The notes: generated by a model not told the origin, from the sequence alone. Counted from the first letter of the stretch, positions 17,999 to 27,934 are shown. The stretch is DNA of 64,000 bases from Balneolaceae bacterium (GCA_017640665.1 JAEPQE010000004.1:308832-372831); one strand, 5' to 3'. Numbers and translations are program-made.

Positions 17999-18832
17999 TT
18001 ACTTAATCAAAGTCATCTTCCGGATAGAAGTTTGCCCGTTATTCGAAAGTCGGTAAATGTAGATTCCGGAAGGAATATCAGAAGCTTCAAAGCTTACATC
18101 ATATTCTCCGGATGTCTGAACCTGATCTACCAATGAAGCTATTTTCTGCCCAAGGAGGTCAAACACTTCCAGCTTAACCATTCCTGGTTTTGCAATCGAA
18201 TAACTGATAGATGTAGACGGATTAAAAGGGTTTGGATAGTTTTGTGAGAGCTTAAAACGTAGAGGATCGTCTGCACCTGTTTCATTACTTGAAAGTATGG
18301 AATTTAAACTTCCCGGTGTTCCATTTCCAGTTGAAACACTCCAACTGGATGGCAGATCATTATTTAAATCCGGGTCACGTAGTTCCAGAGTTGGACCATC
18401 ACCATCGGGTTCTGTTGGCCAGGGACTTTCATCATCATATTCAACCTGATCAATTAAAACCTCGCTGGAATCATACAGTCGTATAAGCTCACCAGCATTA
18501 CTAAAGTTAAAATCTATACTGTCTACAACATTAGTAACATTAGGAAATACTAGTTTAAAGTCATCTAAGTCTCTTACAATAACCAAATAAGCACCAGCAT
18601 CCAGGATAGTCGAAGCTTCAAAAATAAATTCATTGTCGTCATTACCATCTTTTATTATCCAACCTGAGATATCAACTGCTGCATCAGACCGGTTATAAAT
18701 CTCAACCCAGTCTTCAGTATCTGCTTCTGGTGCTGAGTTGTAATTTATTTCATTGATGATTACCGATTGTGCGAAGGCCGGTAGCGAAATAAAAAGTGCA
18801 ATAAGTGAGAGGGAGTTAAATTTCCAAGACAT
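17999..18832 (-). CDS. secreted lamin-tail domain protein with T9SS type A sorting domain
   Basis: A 277-residue exported protein. The signal peptide (about 1-21, ending FAQS) is followed by a lamin-tail domain (about 22-130; VIINEINYNSAPEADTEDWV and WIIKDGNDDNEF). A C-terminal sorting domain starts near residue 195: LSQNYPNPFNPSTSI, VKLEVFDLLGQ, and the ending GIYIYRLSNNGQ...KMTLIK. This tail directs export through the type IX secretion system or a related route, so the product is probably on the cell surface or released. The role of lamin-tail modules is structural or in binding. It converges on the tricorn-like gene, with the family A repeat between them. Confidence 0.9.
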   Translation of the reverse strand: MSWKFNSLSLIALFISLPAFAQSVIINEINYNSAPEADTEDWVEIYNRSDAAVDISGWIIKDGNDDNEFIFEASTILDAGAYLVIVRDLDDFKLVFPNVTNVVDSIDFNFSNAGELIRLYDSSEVLIDQVEYDDESPWPTEPDGDGPTLELRDPDLNNDLPSSWSVSTGNGTPGSLNSILSSNETGADDPLRFKLSQNYPNPFNPSTSISYSIAKPGMVKLEVFDLLGQKIASLVDQVQTSGEYDVSFEASDIPSGIYIYRLSNNGQTSIRKMTLIK

Positions 18833-18922
18833 AACAAAATCTATAGATGATAAATGATCACGTAATTGTGTATTAATATATCAAAAGAAAGTTGTTATCG
18901 GAATTTTCTTCCCTTTAATAAA

Positions 18923-18954
18923 AAAAGCCTTACACATTTTTGTACAAGGCTTTT
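18923..18954. terminator. bidirectional-looking terminator after the ctpA-like gene
   Basis: AAAAGCCTT (18923-18931) pairs with AAGGCTTTT (18946-18954); the loop holds ACACATTTTTGTAC, which can add further pairs. A/T runs on both sides would allow termination on either strand. On the minus strand it ends the run of genes that finishes with the S41 protease at 19013. Confidence 0.8.
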
Positions 18955-19012
18955 ATAAAAACTATGCATCCAACAGACCACTCAAGTGGTTCAAGAGATA
19001 AATGAAAGTCTT

Positions 19013-20923
19013 TTATCCTTCTTTTTTAAGGTTGGTTACATCATCCGCCATAGCTTTGCCAGAAGCTAAACCTTCAAGGCGGGTGTAGGCATCCCAAAGT
19101 GTCATTGCTTCCTTTAAGGTGGTATCAAAGACATCATTTATTACCGGATAGAAGTAGGGGAGACCCCATACCTGACGTGCAAGCTCAGCTTTCATACGTC
19201 CTTCGGCCATCCATGCGACATCCTCAAAATATCCTTGAGGAACAAATAGCGAATCATTTTTAAATTCCGGCTCAGTTACATCATTGGTAATAACCATACC
19301 TTTATCCAGAAGTGAAGCTTTAAACTGTTCTACTTCGTCTTCATTCCAAGAGAAATCGGTTCTGAATCCTTCAAAATTGTCTTCCCATTGAGCTCTGAAC
19401 TCAGATCCATGAGTATCCAGATAATCACGAATAAACTCGAAGGAGGCTCTTTTTCTTAAGGAAAAATTGATCATATAAGCTGATCGGGTAGTATCGGGCT
19501 GAATGATGTAATCCGGTATAATTCCTCCACCTCCATAAACTGTACGGCCTGCATCTGTTTGGAACTTTAGTGAATCAGGAACTTCATCAACAAACTCAAT
19601 AGCATCATTCATGGCATCGTTTCGGCGATAAATCTCATACGCGTATTCTTCGCCTCCGCCATCAGTAAAAGGTTTTTGAATCACTCTGCCTGACGGTGTT
19701 GCGTATTTAGAAATAGTTACGCGAACCATACTTTTGTCGATCAATTCATACTGTTGTTGTACCAGTCCTTTACCAAAAGTTCTCCGTCCCACAATTAATG
19801 CACGGTCATGATCCTGAAGTGCACCTGATACAATTTCACTCGCTGAGGCAGCACCTTCGTCAACAAGCACAATCACCGGTTTGTCTTTAAATACACCATC
19901 TTTTCGGGAGTAATATTCCTGATTAAATCTTGTATGTCTGCTTTCAGTTGCTACTAACTCTGTCCCTCGTGGGAAAAACTCTTCTGCAATAGCTACGGCC
20001 TGTCCTAGGTATCCTCCGGGATTCCCTCTTAAATCAAGCACCAGTTTCTCCATTCCTTCACCTTTTAGCTCGTCCATAGCTTGCATGAACTCTTCGTGAG
20101 TAGTGGCAGCAAAGCGATTTATTTTAATATAACCGGTGTTATTATCCAGCATGTAGGAAGTGTCGACAGTATATAAAGGAATGTCATCGCGGGTGATTGT
20201 GAAAAAGATCATATCCTTAACTCCCGGACGAATGATTCCAACTCTTACTTTTGTCCCTTTTTCACCCCGTAGGTGTGCCTGAACTTGTTCGTTTTCAAAT
20301 CCGATTGCAGATGTGTCATCAATCTGAACAATACGATCGCCGGATTGTATTCCAAGCTGATCACTGGGTCCTCCGGCAATAGCAGTGATTACAGTAATGG
20401 TATCTTCGATTACATTGAATTGAACTCCGATTCCCTGGAATTTCCCGGCGAAATTCTCCTGATCTACTTCGCTGTCTTCCGCTTCAATAAAAACTGAGTG
20501 TGGATCCAATGTAGAAAACAATCCGCGAATTGCCCGCTCCGTGAGAATCGACATATCTTCATTCGGGCTGTTATTAGACACATATAGATACGCTGACTCG
20601 AAATTTTGGTAAGAATCCCTCAGAGAACTAATCTTGATTCCAGGGAAAGTGGTATCGATTGGTGTACCGTCGATCTGAAGCGTTGAATCTTCCAATCCAT
20701 TTACCATATACCGAATACTGGTTTTGTACATGATATCCAGATCAGCATAGCCATAATAATTTTGAAGGATACTCCGCTGCGCCTGAACATATTTGGTCAG
20801 GTTCGTGGTGTCATCATTCTTTGGTTTGATAATGGAGTCAATCCCAACCACGTTCAGGGTTGTAAGAACTAACGCGATAAACAGGTTAGGAATTAAAAAT
20901 CTTTTCAACGTCATAAAAGTCAT
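19013..20923 (-). CDS. S41 carboxyl-terminal processing protease (CtpA/Prc-like)
   Basis: A 636-residue periplasmic serine protease anchored or exported by an N-terminal hydrophobic segment (about 10-28). A PDZ domain spans about 150-235 (GIGVQFNVIED, GGPSDQLGIQSGDRI). The S41 domain has LDLRGNPGGYLGQAV, the nucleophile Ser in GAASASEIVSGAL (about 360) and the general-base Lys in RTFGKGLVQ (about 385). C-terminal processing proteases trim or degrade envelope proteins from the C-terminus. It follows hslU by 90 bases and may share its transcript. A second ATG three codons in (20914) is an equal candidate start. Confidence 0.92.
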   Translation of the reverse strand: MTFMTLKRFLIPNLFIALVLTTLNVVGIDSIIKPKNDDTTNLTKYVQAQRSILQNYYGYADLDIMYKTSIRYMVNGLEDSTLQIDGTPIDTTFPGIKISSLRDSYQNFESAYLYVSNNSPNEDMSILTERAIRGLFSTLDPHSVFIEAEDSEVDQENFAGKFQGIGVQFNVIEDTITVITAIAGGPSDQLGIQSGDRIVQIDDTSAIGFENEQVQAHLRGEKGTKVRVGIIRPGVKDMIFFTITRDDIPLYTVDTSYMLDNNTGYIKINRFAATTHEEFMQAMDELKGEGMEKLVLDLRGNPGGYLGQAVAIAEEFFPRGTELVATESRHTRFNQEYYSRKDGVFKDKPVIVLVDEGAASASEIVSGALQDHDRALIVGRRTFGKGLVQQQYELIDKSMVRVTISKYATPSGRVIQKPFTDGGGEEYAYEIYRRNDAMNDAIEFVDEVPDSLKFQTDAGRTVYGGGGIIPDYIIQPDTTRSAYMINFSLRKRASFEFIRDYLDTHGSEFRAQWEDNFEGFRTDFSWNEDEVEQFKASLLDKGMVITNDVTEPEFKNDSLFVPQGYFEDVAWMAEGRMKAELARQVWGLPYFYPVINDVFDTTLKEAMTLWDAYTRLEGLASGKAMADDVTNLKKEG

Positions 20924-21013
20924 ATTTCAGGTATTCTTTAACTAGATAACCAAAACTACCGTAATAAGTTTCACCCGTAACGAGTGTACTAAATAATTAT
21001 GTATGTACCAATG

Positions 21014-22408
21014 TTAAAGGATGTAATGGCTAAGGTCTTTGTCTTTCACCAGACCGGCTAACTGTTTTTCAACGTAAGCAGGATCAATAGTAATTTCCCC
21101 TGAGTTGATATCATCAGGAACCGCGAATAACAATTCATCAAATAAAGAAGACATTATAGTATGAAGCCTTCTTGCTCCAATATTTTCAACCTGAGAGTTT
21201 ACCAAAGCAGCAATTCTGGCGAGCTCACGCACGGCATCATCAGTAAAAGTAATGGTTACACCTTCAGTATCTAACATTGCCTGATATTGTTTGGTCAATG
21301 CATTTTTAGGCTTACTTAGGATATCAAAGAAATCTCCTTCGGTAAGAGAATTCAACTCTACACGGATTGGAAAACGGCCCTGGAGTTCCGGAATCAAATC
21401 GGATGGTTTAGAAACGTGAAATGCTCCTGAACCAATAAACAGAATATGATCGGTCTTTACGATGCCATGTTTCGTGCTAACTGTACTTCCCTCAACAATA
21501 GGGAGGAGGTCGCGCTGTACGCCTTGCCGACTAACATCCGGACCGCTTTTACCACCACCGGTTGATGGTTCCGCGATTTTGTCAATCTCATCAATAAATA
21601 CAATCCCTTGTTTCTGAACACGCTCTAACGCTTCCTGAGTAGCGGATTCGTGATCAATTAGTTTTTCAGCTTCTTCTTCAATCAGTAGCTCACGGGCCTC
21701 TTTAACAGGTAGCTTACGCTTTGATTTCTTGCCTTTTCCGCCAAGATTACCCAGCATGTCCTGTAGGTTCACCCCCATTTCTTCCATGCCTCCCGGACCA
21801 AAGACCTGCATCATTCCCCCTTTTTGACCACTTTTAACTTCTACTTCAATTTCACGATCATCGAGATCTCCGTTTTTGAGTTTTTCGCGGAATCGTTCGC
21901 GGGTGCGTTCGTTTAATTCGGCGTCACTGGCATCTTCGGCTTTGAAATTATTTTCACTTGAAAATCCTACACCGGATTTTTTAACAGGAGGGATGAGGAT
22001 ATCCAGAATACGTTCTTCAGCCTGTTCTGCAGCTTTTTCTTTAACACGTTCCTGCATCTCCTCTTTCACCATATTCAGAGCGAGATCGGTAAGGTCGCGA
22101 ATCATTGATTCAACATTGCGGCCAACATAACCTACCTCAGTAAACTTGGAGGCTTCCACTTTTACAAAAGGAGCCATAGCCAGTTTAGCGAGTCGCCGGG
22201 CGATTTCGGTTTTACCAACACCTGTTGGTCCTATTAAAAGAATGTTATTTGGAACAATCTCTTCTCTGATTTCTTCACTGGAATTCATTCTTCTCCAGCG
22301 GTTTCTTAATGCGATAGCAACCGATCGTTTAGCTTCTTTTTGCCCAACGATGTATTTATCCAATTCACGGACAACCTGTTGCGGGGTTAAATTTTTTGCT
22401 TCAATCAT
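21014..22408 (-). CDS. hslU: HslU, ATPase subunit of the HslUV protease
   Basis: A 464-residue AAA+ unfoldase of the HslUV (ClpYQ) complex. It unfolds substrates and feeds them to HslV in the cytosol. Walker A is GPTGVGKTE (near 54-62), Walker B is [11 protein letters not shown], and the pore motif is seen as GYVGRNVES. The intermediate (I) domain (about 110-240) contains the Gly-rich [16 protein letters not shown] segment. The C-terminus ends in DLSHYIL, as expected for the tail that docks into HslV. It starts three bases after the hslV stop codon, so the two subunits are made together. Confidence 0.98.
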   Translation of the reverse strand: MIEAKNLTPQQVVRELDKYIVGQKEAKRSVAIALRNRWRRMNSSEEIREEIVPNNILLIGPTGVGKTEIARRLAKLAMAPFVKVEASKFTEVGYVGRNVESMIRDLTDLALNMVKEEMQERVKEKAAEQAEERILDILIPPVKKSGVGFSSENNFKAEDASDAELNERTRERFREKLKNGDLDDREIEVEVKSGQKGGMMQVFGPGGMEEMGVNLQDMLGNLGGKGKKSKRKLPVKEARELLIEEEAEKLIDHESATQEALERVQKQGIVFIDEIDKIAEPSTGGGKSGPDVSRQGVQRDLLPIVEGSTVSTKHGIVKTDHILFIGSGAFHVSKPSDLIPELQGRFPIRVELNSLTEGDFFDILSKPKNALTKQYQAMLDTEGVTITFTDDAVRELARIAALVNSQVENIGARRLHTIMSSLFDELLFAVPDDINSGEITIDPAYVEKQLAGLVKDKDLSHYIL

Positions 22409-22411
22409 GAT

Positions 22412-22960
22412 TTAATCTTCAATTTCTAAAAGGGTACGATTATGATTCGTATAAATATCTATATCGGCCGCAATGCGGAGCGCTTCGTCTACAATGTCTT
22501 TGACTTTCATATTTGGGGAATGTTTTACCATAGCCCGGGCAGCTGCTAAGGCATAACTGCCTCCGCTACCTATGGTAACAATATTGTCATCCGGTTCGAT
22601 TACATCACCTTGTCCGGAAATTACCAACGCGTGGTCTTTATCCATCACAACAAGCAACGCTTCCAGTTTCTGGAGATATTTATCTTTTCTCCATTCTTTG
22701 GCCAGTTCTACAGCTGCTCTTTGCATACTTCCGTTGTATTCATCAAGCTTGCCTTCATAGCGCTCGAAGAGAGTGAATGCATCTGCAGTAGAACCTGCAA
22801 ACCCGGCAAGAATTCTTCCTTCGTTTAGTTTTCGGACTTTCTTCACCGTGGATTTCATCACCGTGGTCTTCATGGTGGCCTGACCATCACTTCCAATGGC
22901 AGCTTCGCCATTATGTATTATTCCCACCACCGTAGTGGCGTGTAAGTTAAATGAACTCAT
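22412..22960 (-). CDS. hslV: HslV, proteolytic subunit of the HslUV protease
   Basis: A 182-residue threonine protease with the proteasome beta-type fold. Here the catalytic Thr lies behind a short leader (MSSFNLHA before TTVVGI), so maturation needs removal of about eight residues, as in several non-enterobacterial HslV proteins. GSDGQAT, RKL and the [13 protein letters not shown] region match the family. Length is normal. It lies 56 bases after the RNase E/G gene and just before hslU. Confidence 0.97.
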   Translation of the reverse strand: MSSFNLHATTVVGIIHNGEAAIGSDGQATMKTTVMKSTVKKVRKLNEGRILAGFAGSTADAFTLFERYEGKLDEYNGSMQRAAVELAKEWRKDKYLQKLEALLVVMDKDHALVISGQGDVIEPDDNIVTIGSGGSYALAAARAMVKHSPNMKVKDIVDEALRIAADIDIYTNHNRTLLEIED

Positions 22961-23016
22961 TTAATTTCTTTTTTTGTGAACATATAGCCCGGAATCGGCA
23001 ATAACCGAGCCAGTAG

Positions 23017-24795
23017 TTAATTGCGGGAGTTTTGATGTCTGCGGTTCGAATTTCCGTTCGAATTGGCAGAACCTCCTGACGATCTGTTATTCCGGTTATT
23101 GTTGTTCCGGTTGCTATTATTCCTGCCTTGAGGGCGTTCTTTTTTGGAATATTCCAGATCATTTTTGTTATGTCGACCACTGTTTATCTCTTCCAGTTCC
23201 TGACTATTTAGCAAGTCTTCCAGTGACTCGCCACGAATGATTACATCTGTGATGTCAATATCAGACCCGGCTAAAGTAACATGGAATTCATTAAGAGAGA
23301 TGGTTTCATCACCAATGATGGAAACTTTAACATGGTATTTACTCATCCATTTCCAGCGCTTGCTGAACATTCCTTTTGTAAGGAATGATTTCAGATAAGG
23401 ATTTACATACAGATCTATGGCGCGATAATTGGTATTGTGTTTGAAGGTATTAATCCAGCTTTCAATATCGGTTACAATAGTATCCTGACTTACTACATTT
23501 CCTGAGCCGCCACACATCGGGCATACTTTAGAAACGGAATTAACTACACTTGGACGGATACGCTGTCGGGTGATCTGAACCAGCCCGAAATCACTCATTC
23601 CGATAATGTTGGTTTTCGCCTGATCTTTTCTAAACTCTTTTTTGAGTTCGTCATAGATTTTTTTTCGGTTTTTATCATCCCTAAGATCAATGAAGTCTAC
23701 CACAATGATCCCACCAATATCGCGAAGGCGAAGTTGCTTGGCGATTTCCCGGGCGGCATCAAGATTGGTTTTAAGGGAATTATCCTCCTGTCTCTCTTTG
23801 GCTGCATAAGGCCCGGAGTTCACATCAACCACGTACATGGCTTCAGTCTGCTCAAAAATCAGGTACCCACCGGATTTCATTCGTACCCTTGGGCTGAAGA
23901 TGGAATTCACATCTTCAGAAACTTTCATATAGTCGAAGATATGCTCTTTGCGCTTGTAGAGTTCCACATTAGGAACCATGTGAGGCGCGATTTGAGCTAC
24001 ATACGACTTAATAGACCGATACATCTTAGGATCATCAATTAAAACCCGATCGTAGTTTTTCGCAAACAAATCACGAATTAGACTCTCGGTCATATCCAGG
24101 TCTTTGTAGAGTAATTGAGGAGGTTTGGCCTTGTCGAGATTGTCTACAATTTTTTCCCATTTCTTAAGCACATTCCGGAGATCATCTTCAATAGCCTGAT
24201 CGTCATGTCCCTGAGCAACAGTTCTTACAATTACTCCAAATCCATCAGGAACCATGCCATTCAATAGATTTTTTAGACGGCGACGTTCTTTGTAATTACT
24301 GATTTTTTTCGATACTGCGATATAATCCCCCATCGGGATCAGCACCAGAAAACGACCGGCAATGGTGATATCGGTTGAAATCCTTGGACCTTTGGAACCA
24401 ATCGGCTCTTTTACGATTTGAACAAGAAGTTTCTGCCCGCTTTTGAGAACTTTTCCGGCAAGCATTTGCTTCTGTATGTTGGAAAGATTCTCTTTGTTCT
24501 GAATGTCTTTTCGGGCATGACCGGGAATGGCATTTGGTCCATTGAGCTTTGCGATGTATTCGTCCAGATGGTCCCCTGCATCAGAGAAGTGAAGGAATGC
24601 ATCCTTCGGGGTACCCATATCGATAAATGCGGCTCTGATACCGCTCATCACTTTGTGGACGCGTGCTACATAAATGTTACCAACAGTACGCTGGTTTTCT
24701 TCCGACTCTATGAATAATTGAGCGAGTTCTCCATTTTCCAGGAGGGCTATTCGGGACTGATTGCCCGAGGAATGAATGATAATTTGATTCTTCAT
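23017..24795 (-). CDS. rng: ribonuclease E/G family protein
   Basis: A 592-residue endoribonuclease of the RNase E/G family. The start is the ATG giving MKNQIIIHSSGNQSRIALLE, which fits the family N-terminus; a longer frame from 24918 adds 41 residues that look non-conserved. An S1 RNA-binding domain (about 35-120) includes GNIYVARVHKVMSGIRAAFID. The catalytic metal-binding Asp residues are in VVDVNSG (about 321) and VVDFIDLRDD (about 366). CPMCGGSG (about 425) gives the Zn-link Cys pair for tetramer formation. The last ~35 residues are an Asn/Arg/Ser-rich low-complexity tail that may bind RNA. It leads the hslV-hslU-ctpA run. Confidence 0.93.
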   Translation of the reverse strand: MKNQIIIHSSGNQSRIALLENGELAQLFIESEENQRTVGNIYVARVHKVMSGIRAAFIDMGTPKDAFLHFSDAGDHLDEYIAKLNGPNAIPGHARKDIQNKENLSNIQKQMLAGKVLKSGQKLLVQIVKEPIGSKGPRISTDITIAGRFLVLIPMGDYIAVSKKISNYKERRRLKNLLNGMVPDGFGVIVRTVAQGHDDQAIEDDLRNVLKKWEKIVDNLDKAKPPQLLYKDLDMTESLIRDLFAKNYDRVLIDDPKMYRSIKSYVAQIAPHMVPNVELYKRKEHIFDYMKVSEDVNSIFSPRVRMKSGGYLIFEQTEAMYVVDVNSGPYAAKERQEDNSLKTNLDAAREIAKQLRLRDIGGIIVVDFIDLRDDKNRKKIYDELKKEFRKDQAKTNIIGMSDFGLVQITRQRIRPSVVNSVSKVCPMCGGSGNVVSQDTIVTDIESWINTFKHNTNYRAIDLYVNPYLKSFLTKGMFSKRWKWMSKYHVKVSIIGDETISLNEFHVTLAGSDIDITDVIIRGESLEDLLNSQELEEINSGRHNKNDLEYSKKERPQGRNNSNRNNNNRNNRSSGGSANSNGNSNRRHQNSRN

Positions 24796-25355
24796 TATTG
24801 AAATATTCTTTTTTACGGCGTCCGCTATCCATGCAAGCCATCCATCGTCTGAATTTTTTAATCGTGCCCGATAAAATTTCATCTGAGCTTTGTGAAGCTG
24901 GGTAACATGGCGAAACATCCGCCCCGGCAGTATTGCCTGTTAAATTTGTTTGATTGGCGTGCGATTCGGTGTGATTGGAATCGCTGAAAAGTCCTTGATC
25001 GGTTAGTGTTTTTACAATAGACCAAAGACATAGTAAATCGATACAGAAGTCTTCAAAAAGTGTTTTTAAGGTCACTCCTGCTGTTTTTTTGTAGTATATA
25101 TTCTGTGCGTAAAGCAAGTAGAAAAAGTTCTTTATAAATCTCTTGTGGCCGATTTTTTACCACCACTTAATATACACGCTGATCAGCACTAAAGTAAATG
25201 CTATTTACAAATTGTTAAGGAAGATTTTAATCTCTGAAAGACATTGCGAGGAGAAATGAAATTTAAGTAGGGTATCAGTTAAAGATTGACGAAGCAATCT
25301 TGTATTGAAGTTCAAAACATGAGGATGCGTCGCTCCGCTCAATGACTATCACAAT
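24796..25355. other. 560-base gap between RNase E/G and murA
   Basis: Both flanking genes are on the minus strand, so this is the upstream region of the RNase E/G gene and follows the murA stop. It contains an in-frame N-terminal extension of RNase E/G to 24918, a perfect palindrome GCTGATCAGC at 25178-25187 and the family B repeat at 25240-25347. RNase E genes in other bacteria control themselves through a long 5' leader, and the region before the start could do so here; I see no defined structure that proves it. Confidence 0.5.
25240..25347. repeat. intergenic inverted repeat (family B, GTCATTGCGAGGAG-like)
   Basis: GACATTGCGAGGAG (25240-25253) and GACGAAGCAATCTTG (25288-25302) are followed by the inverted half ATGCGTCGCTCCGCTCAATGAC (ends near 25347). 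The arrangement is an eroded copy of the common CATTGCGAGGAG...GACGAAGCAATC type intergenic palindrome seen in many bacterial genomes. It lies directly after the murA stop codon region. Confidence 0.6.
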
Positions 25356-26621
25356 CTAATCCACAACCCTTGAAATCTTCGCACCAACCGGATTGAGTTT
25401 GTTTTCCAGTGATTCATAGCCACGATCGAGGTGGTAAACTCTAAGCACTTCGGAAGTATTTTCTGCAGCCATGGCAGCTAGGACCAAACTTACACTGGCA
25501 CGGAGGTCGGTGCTCATTACGGAAGCTCCTGTTAGAGGTGTTTTTCCTTCGATGTGAACGGTATTTTTCTCGTTGTGCATATCAGCACCCAGACGAACCA
25601 GTTCAGGGACATAGCTAAAACGATCGAAATAGACTGTATCAGTAACTTTTGAGATTCCATCAGCCTGAGTAAGCATGGTAGCCCATTGTGCTTGTAAGTC
25701 AGTGGGAAAGCCGGGATAGATGTCTGTCTTGATGGAAACAGGTTTTAGTTTTTCCGGCGCTTTTACTTTGATGATGGTACCATCCACATCTACTTTAGTT
25801 CCTGTTTTGCGAAGAAGTTCGGGGAAGTTTCCGAGGTGTTCAGGATTACAACCGGTAAGAGTAAGATCAGAACCAGGAATCATTGCTCCGGCCACCATAT
25901 AGGTGCCAAGCTCAATTCTATCCGGATCATTGCTGATTTCAACGCCTTTCAGTGATTCAACTTTTTGAATGGTGAGCGTACTGGTACCAATACCTTCGAT
26001 ATCAGCACCCATTTTTACCAGTACATTACAGAGCTGAACCACATCGGGTTCTTTAGCGGCATTTTTGATTACAAATTTCTCCGCTTTTAATACGGCAGCA
26101 AGAAGTAAGTTTACCGTAGCTCCCACGCTACTTGGCTCCAGAGTAAAATTACCGCCTTTTAGAGTTTCATCCGCAGTAGCAATGACATATCCTTTTTCTA
26201 ACTGGATATTGATGCCCATGGCTTCCATGCCTTTCAGGTGTAAATCGACCGGGCGTGGACCCCATGCACATCCACCGGGAAGGGAGACTTTAGCTTCTCC
26301 ATGTTTTCCAACCAAAGCACCAAGCATATAGAACGAAGCACGCATTTTTCTAACCAGATCATAAGGTGCTTCCAGATAAGAAACCGAAGTCGGATCAATC
26401 GAAACGGTATTCTCTTCTTCTTTAAAATCTACCTTAGCACCTACCACACGCAATACATTGTTGAAGGTGTAAATGTCTTGCAGGCGGGGAATATTGTGAA
26501 TGATGGTCTCCGAATCACCTAACAAAGCCGCAGCAATAATTGGGAGTGCTGCATTTTTTGATCCGCTTACAGGTATGGTTCCAACAAGAGGCGTGCCGCC
26601 TTCAATAATAAATTTATCCAA
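25356..26621 (-). CDS. murA: MurA, UDP-N-acetylglucosamine 1-carboxyvinyltransferase
   Basis: A 421-residue cytosolic enzyme that transfers enolpyruvate from PEP to UDP-GlcNAc, the first committed step of peptidoglycan synthesis. K22 in SGSKNAALP, C118 in PGGCAWGPRPVDLH (the fosfomycin-target cysteine) and FPTDLQAQW are all present. The Cys is conserved, so fosfomycin sensitivity at the target is expected. The start overlaps the end of the biotinyl-domain gene by eight bases. That places murA last in a four-gene minus-strand run. Confidence 0.97.
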   Translation of the reverse strand: MDKFIIEGGTPLVGTIPVSGSKNAALPIIAAALLGDSETIIHNIPRLQDIYTFNNVLRVVGAKVDFKEEENTVSIDPTSVSYLEAPYDLVRKMRASFYMLGALVGKHGEAKVSLPGGCAWGPRPVDLHLKGMEAMGINIQLEKGYVIATADETLKGGNFTLEPSSVGATVNLLLAAVLKAEKFVIKNAAKEPDVVQLCNVLVKMGADIEGIGTSTLTIQKVESLKGVEISNDPDRIELGTYMVAGAMIPGSDLTLTGCNPEHLGNFPELLRKTGTKVDVDGTIIKVKAPEKLKPVSIKTDIYPGFPTDLQAQWATMLTQADGISKVTDTVYFDRFSYVPELVRLGADMHNEKNTVHIEGKTPLTGASVMSTDLRASVSLVLAAMAAENTSEVLRVYHLDRGYESLENKLNPVGAKISRVVD

Positions 26622-27120
26622 GTGCTTCTATCTCCAGAATAGGGGTGTTTTTTTCTAATGATTGTCCGGTTTCAACATCAATACTGGCCACGGTGCCATC
26701 TATGGGTGACTTCAACTCATTCTCCATCTTCATTGCTTCGAGGATGGCAACGGGTTGTCCTTTGGTTACCTCATCGCCAACGCTAACCAGAATATCCAGG
26801 ATTTTACCCGGCATAGGTGCTTTTAGTGAACCTTCTGCCAAATCGGCTCCGGTTTTAAAACCAAGACTATCTAGCAGTAATTCTTGTTCGTCTTTAACTG
26901 AAACGGTATGCCAGCTTCCATCAATGGAAAAAGTGATGTCTGAACCATCATAACTTACATTATCAATTTTGTAAGCTTTTGTTCCCACTCGCAAAAAGTA
27001 ACGTCCGTTTTCTACCGAGAATTTAAAAGAGCCAGAAGAATCGCCCGAAGTAAAGGTTGAGTTTTCTTCGTTAATTTCGATATCGATGCTTTGGTCATTT
27101 AGATTAGCTTCAAATTTCAT
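26614..27120 (-). CDS. biotin carboxyl carrier-type protein (biotinyl/lipoyl domain)
   Basis: A 168-residue protein. The C-terminal biotinyl domain (about 98-167) carries EAMKMEN with the biotin-accepting K131, preceded by LKAPMPGKIL. The N-terminal half (1-95) is a predicted beta-rich segment similar to that of propionyl/acetyl-CoA or oxaloacetate-decarboxylase carrier subunits. It would carry CO2 between a biotin carboxylase and a carboxyltransferase encoded elsewhere; neither is in the window. It overlaps murA downstream (8 bases) and the small upstream gene (4 bases). Confidence 0.9.
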   Translation of the reverse strand: MKFEANLNDQSIDIEINEENSTFTSGDSSGSFKFSVENGRYFLRVGTKAYKIDNVSYDGSDITFSIDGSWHTVSVKDEQELLLDSLGFKTGADLAEGSLKAPMPGKILDILVSVGDEVTKGQPVAILEAMKMENELKSPIDGTVASIDVETGQSLEKNTPILEIEALG

Positions 27121-27383
27121 ACGATCTCCCGAATGTGTTTTAACCCTGTTTTTGTGGCCCGGTATGAGAAATCCTGCAAATTATCCGCATCATAAAAAGA
27201 GGTACCTGGCTTTGATTCGTTATCAAGGTCGACAACTTCAATAAGGCGGTAGTTAATCAGGTTGATCAAGTCATCCCGAAGTGCTCCGATATTGGAGCCT
27301 GTTTCTTCAAGAATCACTTCGTAAGCCTCAGGAAAAATGAGGCATTTGAGCACCTGTTTTTCAGATGGGATTAGCTTTCTCAT
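27117..27383 (-). CDS. small hypothetical protein, winged-helix-like
   Basis: About 88 residues starting MRKLIPSEKQVLKCLIF. The pattern of helices followed by LINYRLIEVVD and FSYRATKTGLKHIREIV resembles a small winged-helix (MarR/PadR-like) domain. It has no signal peptide. The four-base overlap (27117-27120) with the biotinyl-domain gene shows tight coupling. I do not recognise the family. A longer frame from 27416 is open but less convincing. Confidence 0.6.
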   Translation of the reverse strand: MRKLIPSEKQVLKCLIFPEAYEVILEETGSNIGALRDDLINLINYRLIEVVDLDNESKPGTSFYDADNLQDFSYRATKTGLKHIREIV

Positions 27384-27419
27384 GGAGGAAAGATAGAGTG
27401 TGCGGCAAACTATCACAAC

Positions 27420-27914
27420 CTATTCTATGGTGATATCTCCATAAGTAATCACCCGTTGATTACCATCAAACACAATGAGGCGATAAGTACCCCTGGCGAG
27501 ACTGGCATTCGATCCAAAAAACTGGGGATCGATTGTGAGCGAGCTTACACTAAATTCAGAAATATCTTGTTCCAGATCGATCTGAGTCCAGCGATCCTGG
27601 AAATCAAAATATCCTAGTTCTAAAATGGAGGTAAAGGGAGTTCCATTTAAAAAGACTTCCAGTGAAGCTGTTTCACTGTATAAAAGAGGGTTTGGGAAAG
27701 CGGGTTCAATTTCAGCAAGGCCGGCATAGAAGGGAGAAGTTCGCCAGTCATCGGGGTCTTCATCTCCAACGATGCTTCCGTTCTGGTCTGTTTGGGTGAT
27801 GCCTTCCGGCTGTGAGTATGCTTTTTGTTCGAACTCAGATTGTGCATCATTATTCGTGCAAGAGAGTGCTACTAAAAAAACAGGGAAGAGTAAAATCAGT
27901 CTGGATAAATTCAT
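27420..27914 (-). CDS. hypothetical lipoprotein
   Basis: About 164 residues starting MNLSRLILLFPVFLVALSC, a lipoprotein signal with the lipidated Cys near residue 19. An Asp/Gln-rich spacer is followed by a beta-rich domain of about 100 residues (PAFPNPLLYSETASLEVF, YGDITIE at the end). The PAFPNP segment resembles the start of FlgD-like/T9SS sorting modules, but the rest does not fit well. Family not recognised. It is the first gene of the run that ends in murA, and is divergent from the ArsC/Spx-like gene. Confidence 0.65.
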   Translation of the reverse strand: MNLSRLILLFPVFLVALSCTNNDAQSEFEQKAYSQPEGITQTDQNGSIVGDEDPDDWRTSPFYAGLAEIEPAFPNPLLYSETASLEVFLNGTPFTSILELGYFDFQDRWTQIDLEQDISEFSVSSLTIDPQFFGSNASLARGTYRLIVFDGNQRVITYGDITIE

Positions 27915-27934
27915 CCGAAAAGAACTTAAAATCA

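Noticed and set aside
24677..25117. 146-codon minus-strand frame overlapping the N-terminus of RNase E/G
   Set aside because: It overlaps the real RNase E/G start in another frame, has mixed composition without domains, and ends inside conserved RNase sequence.
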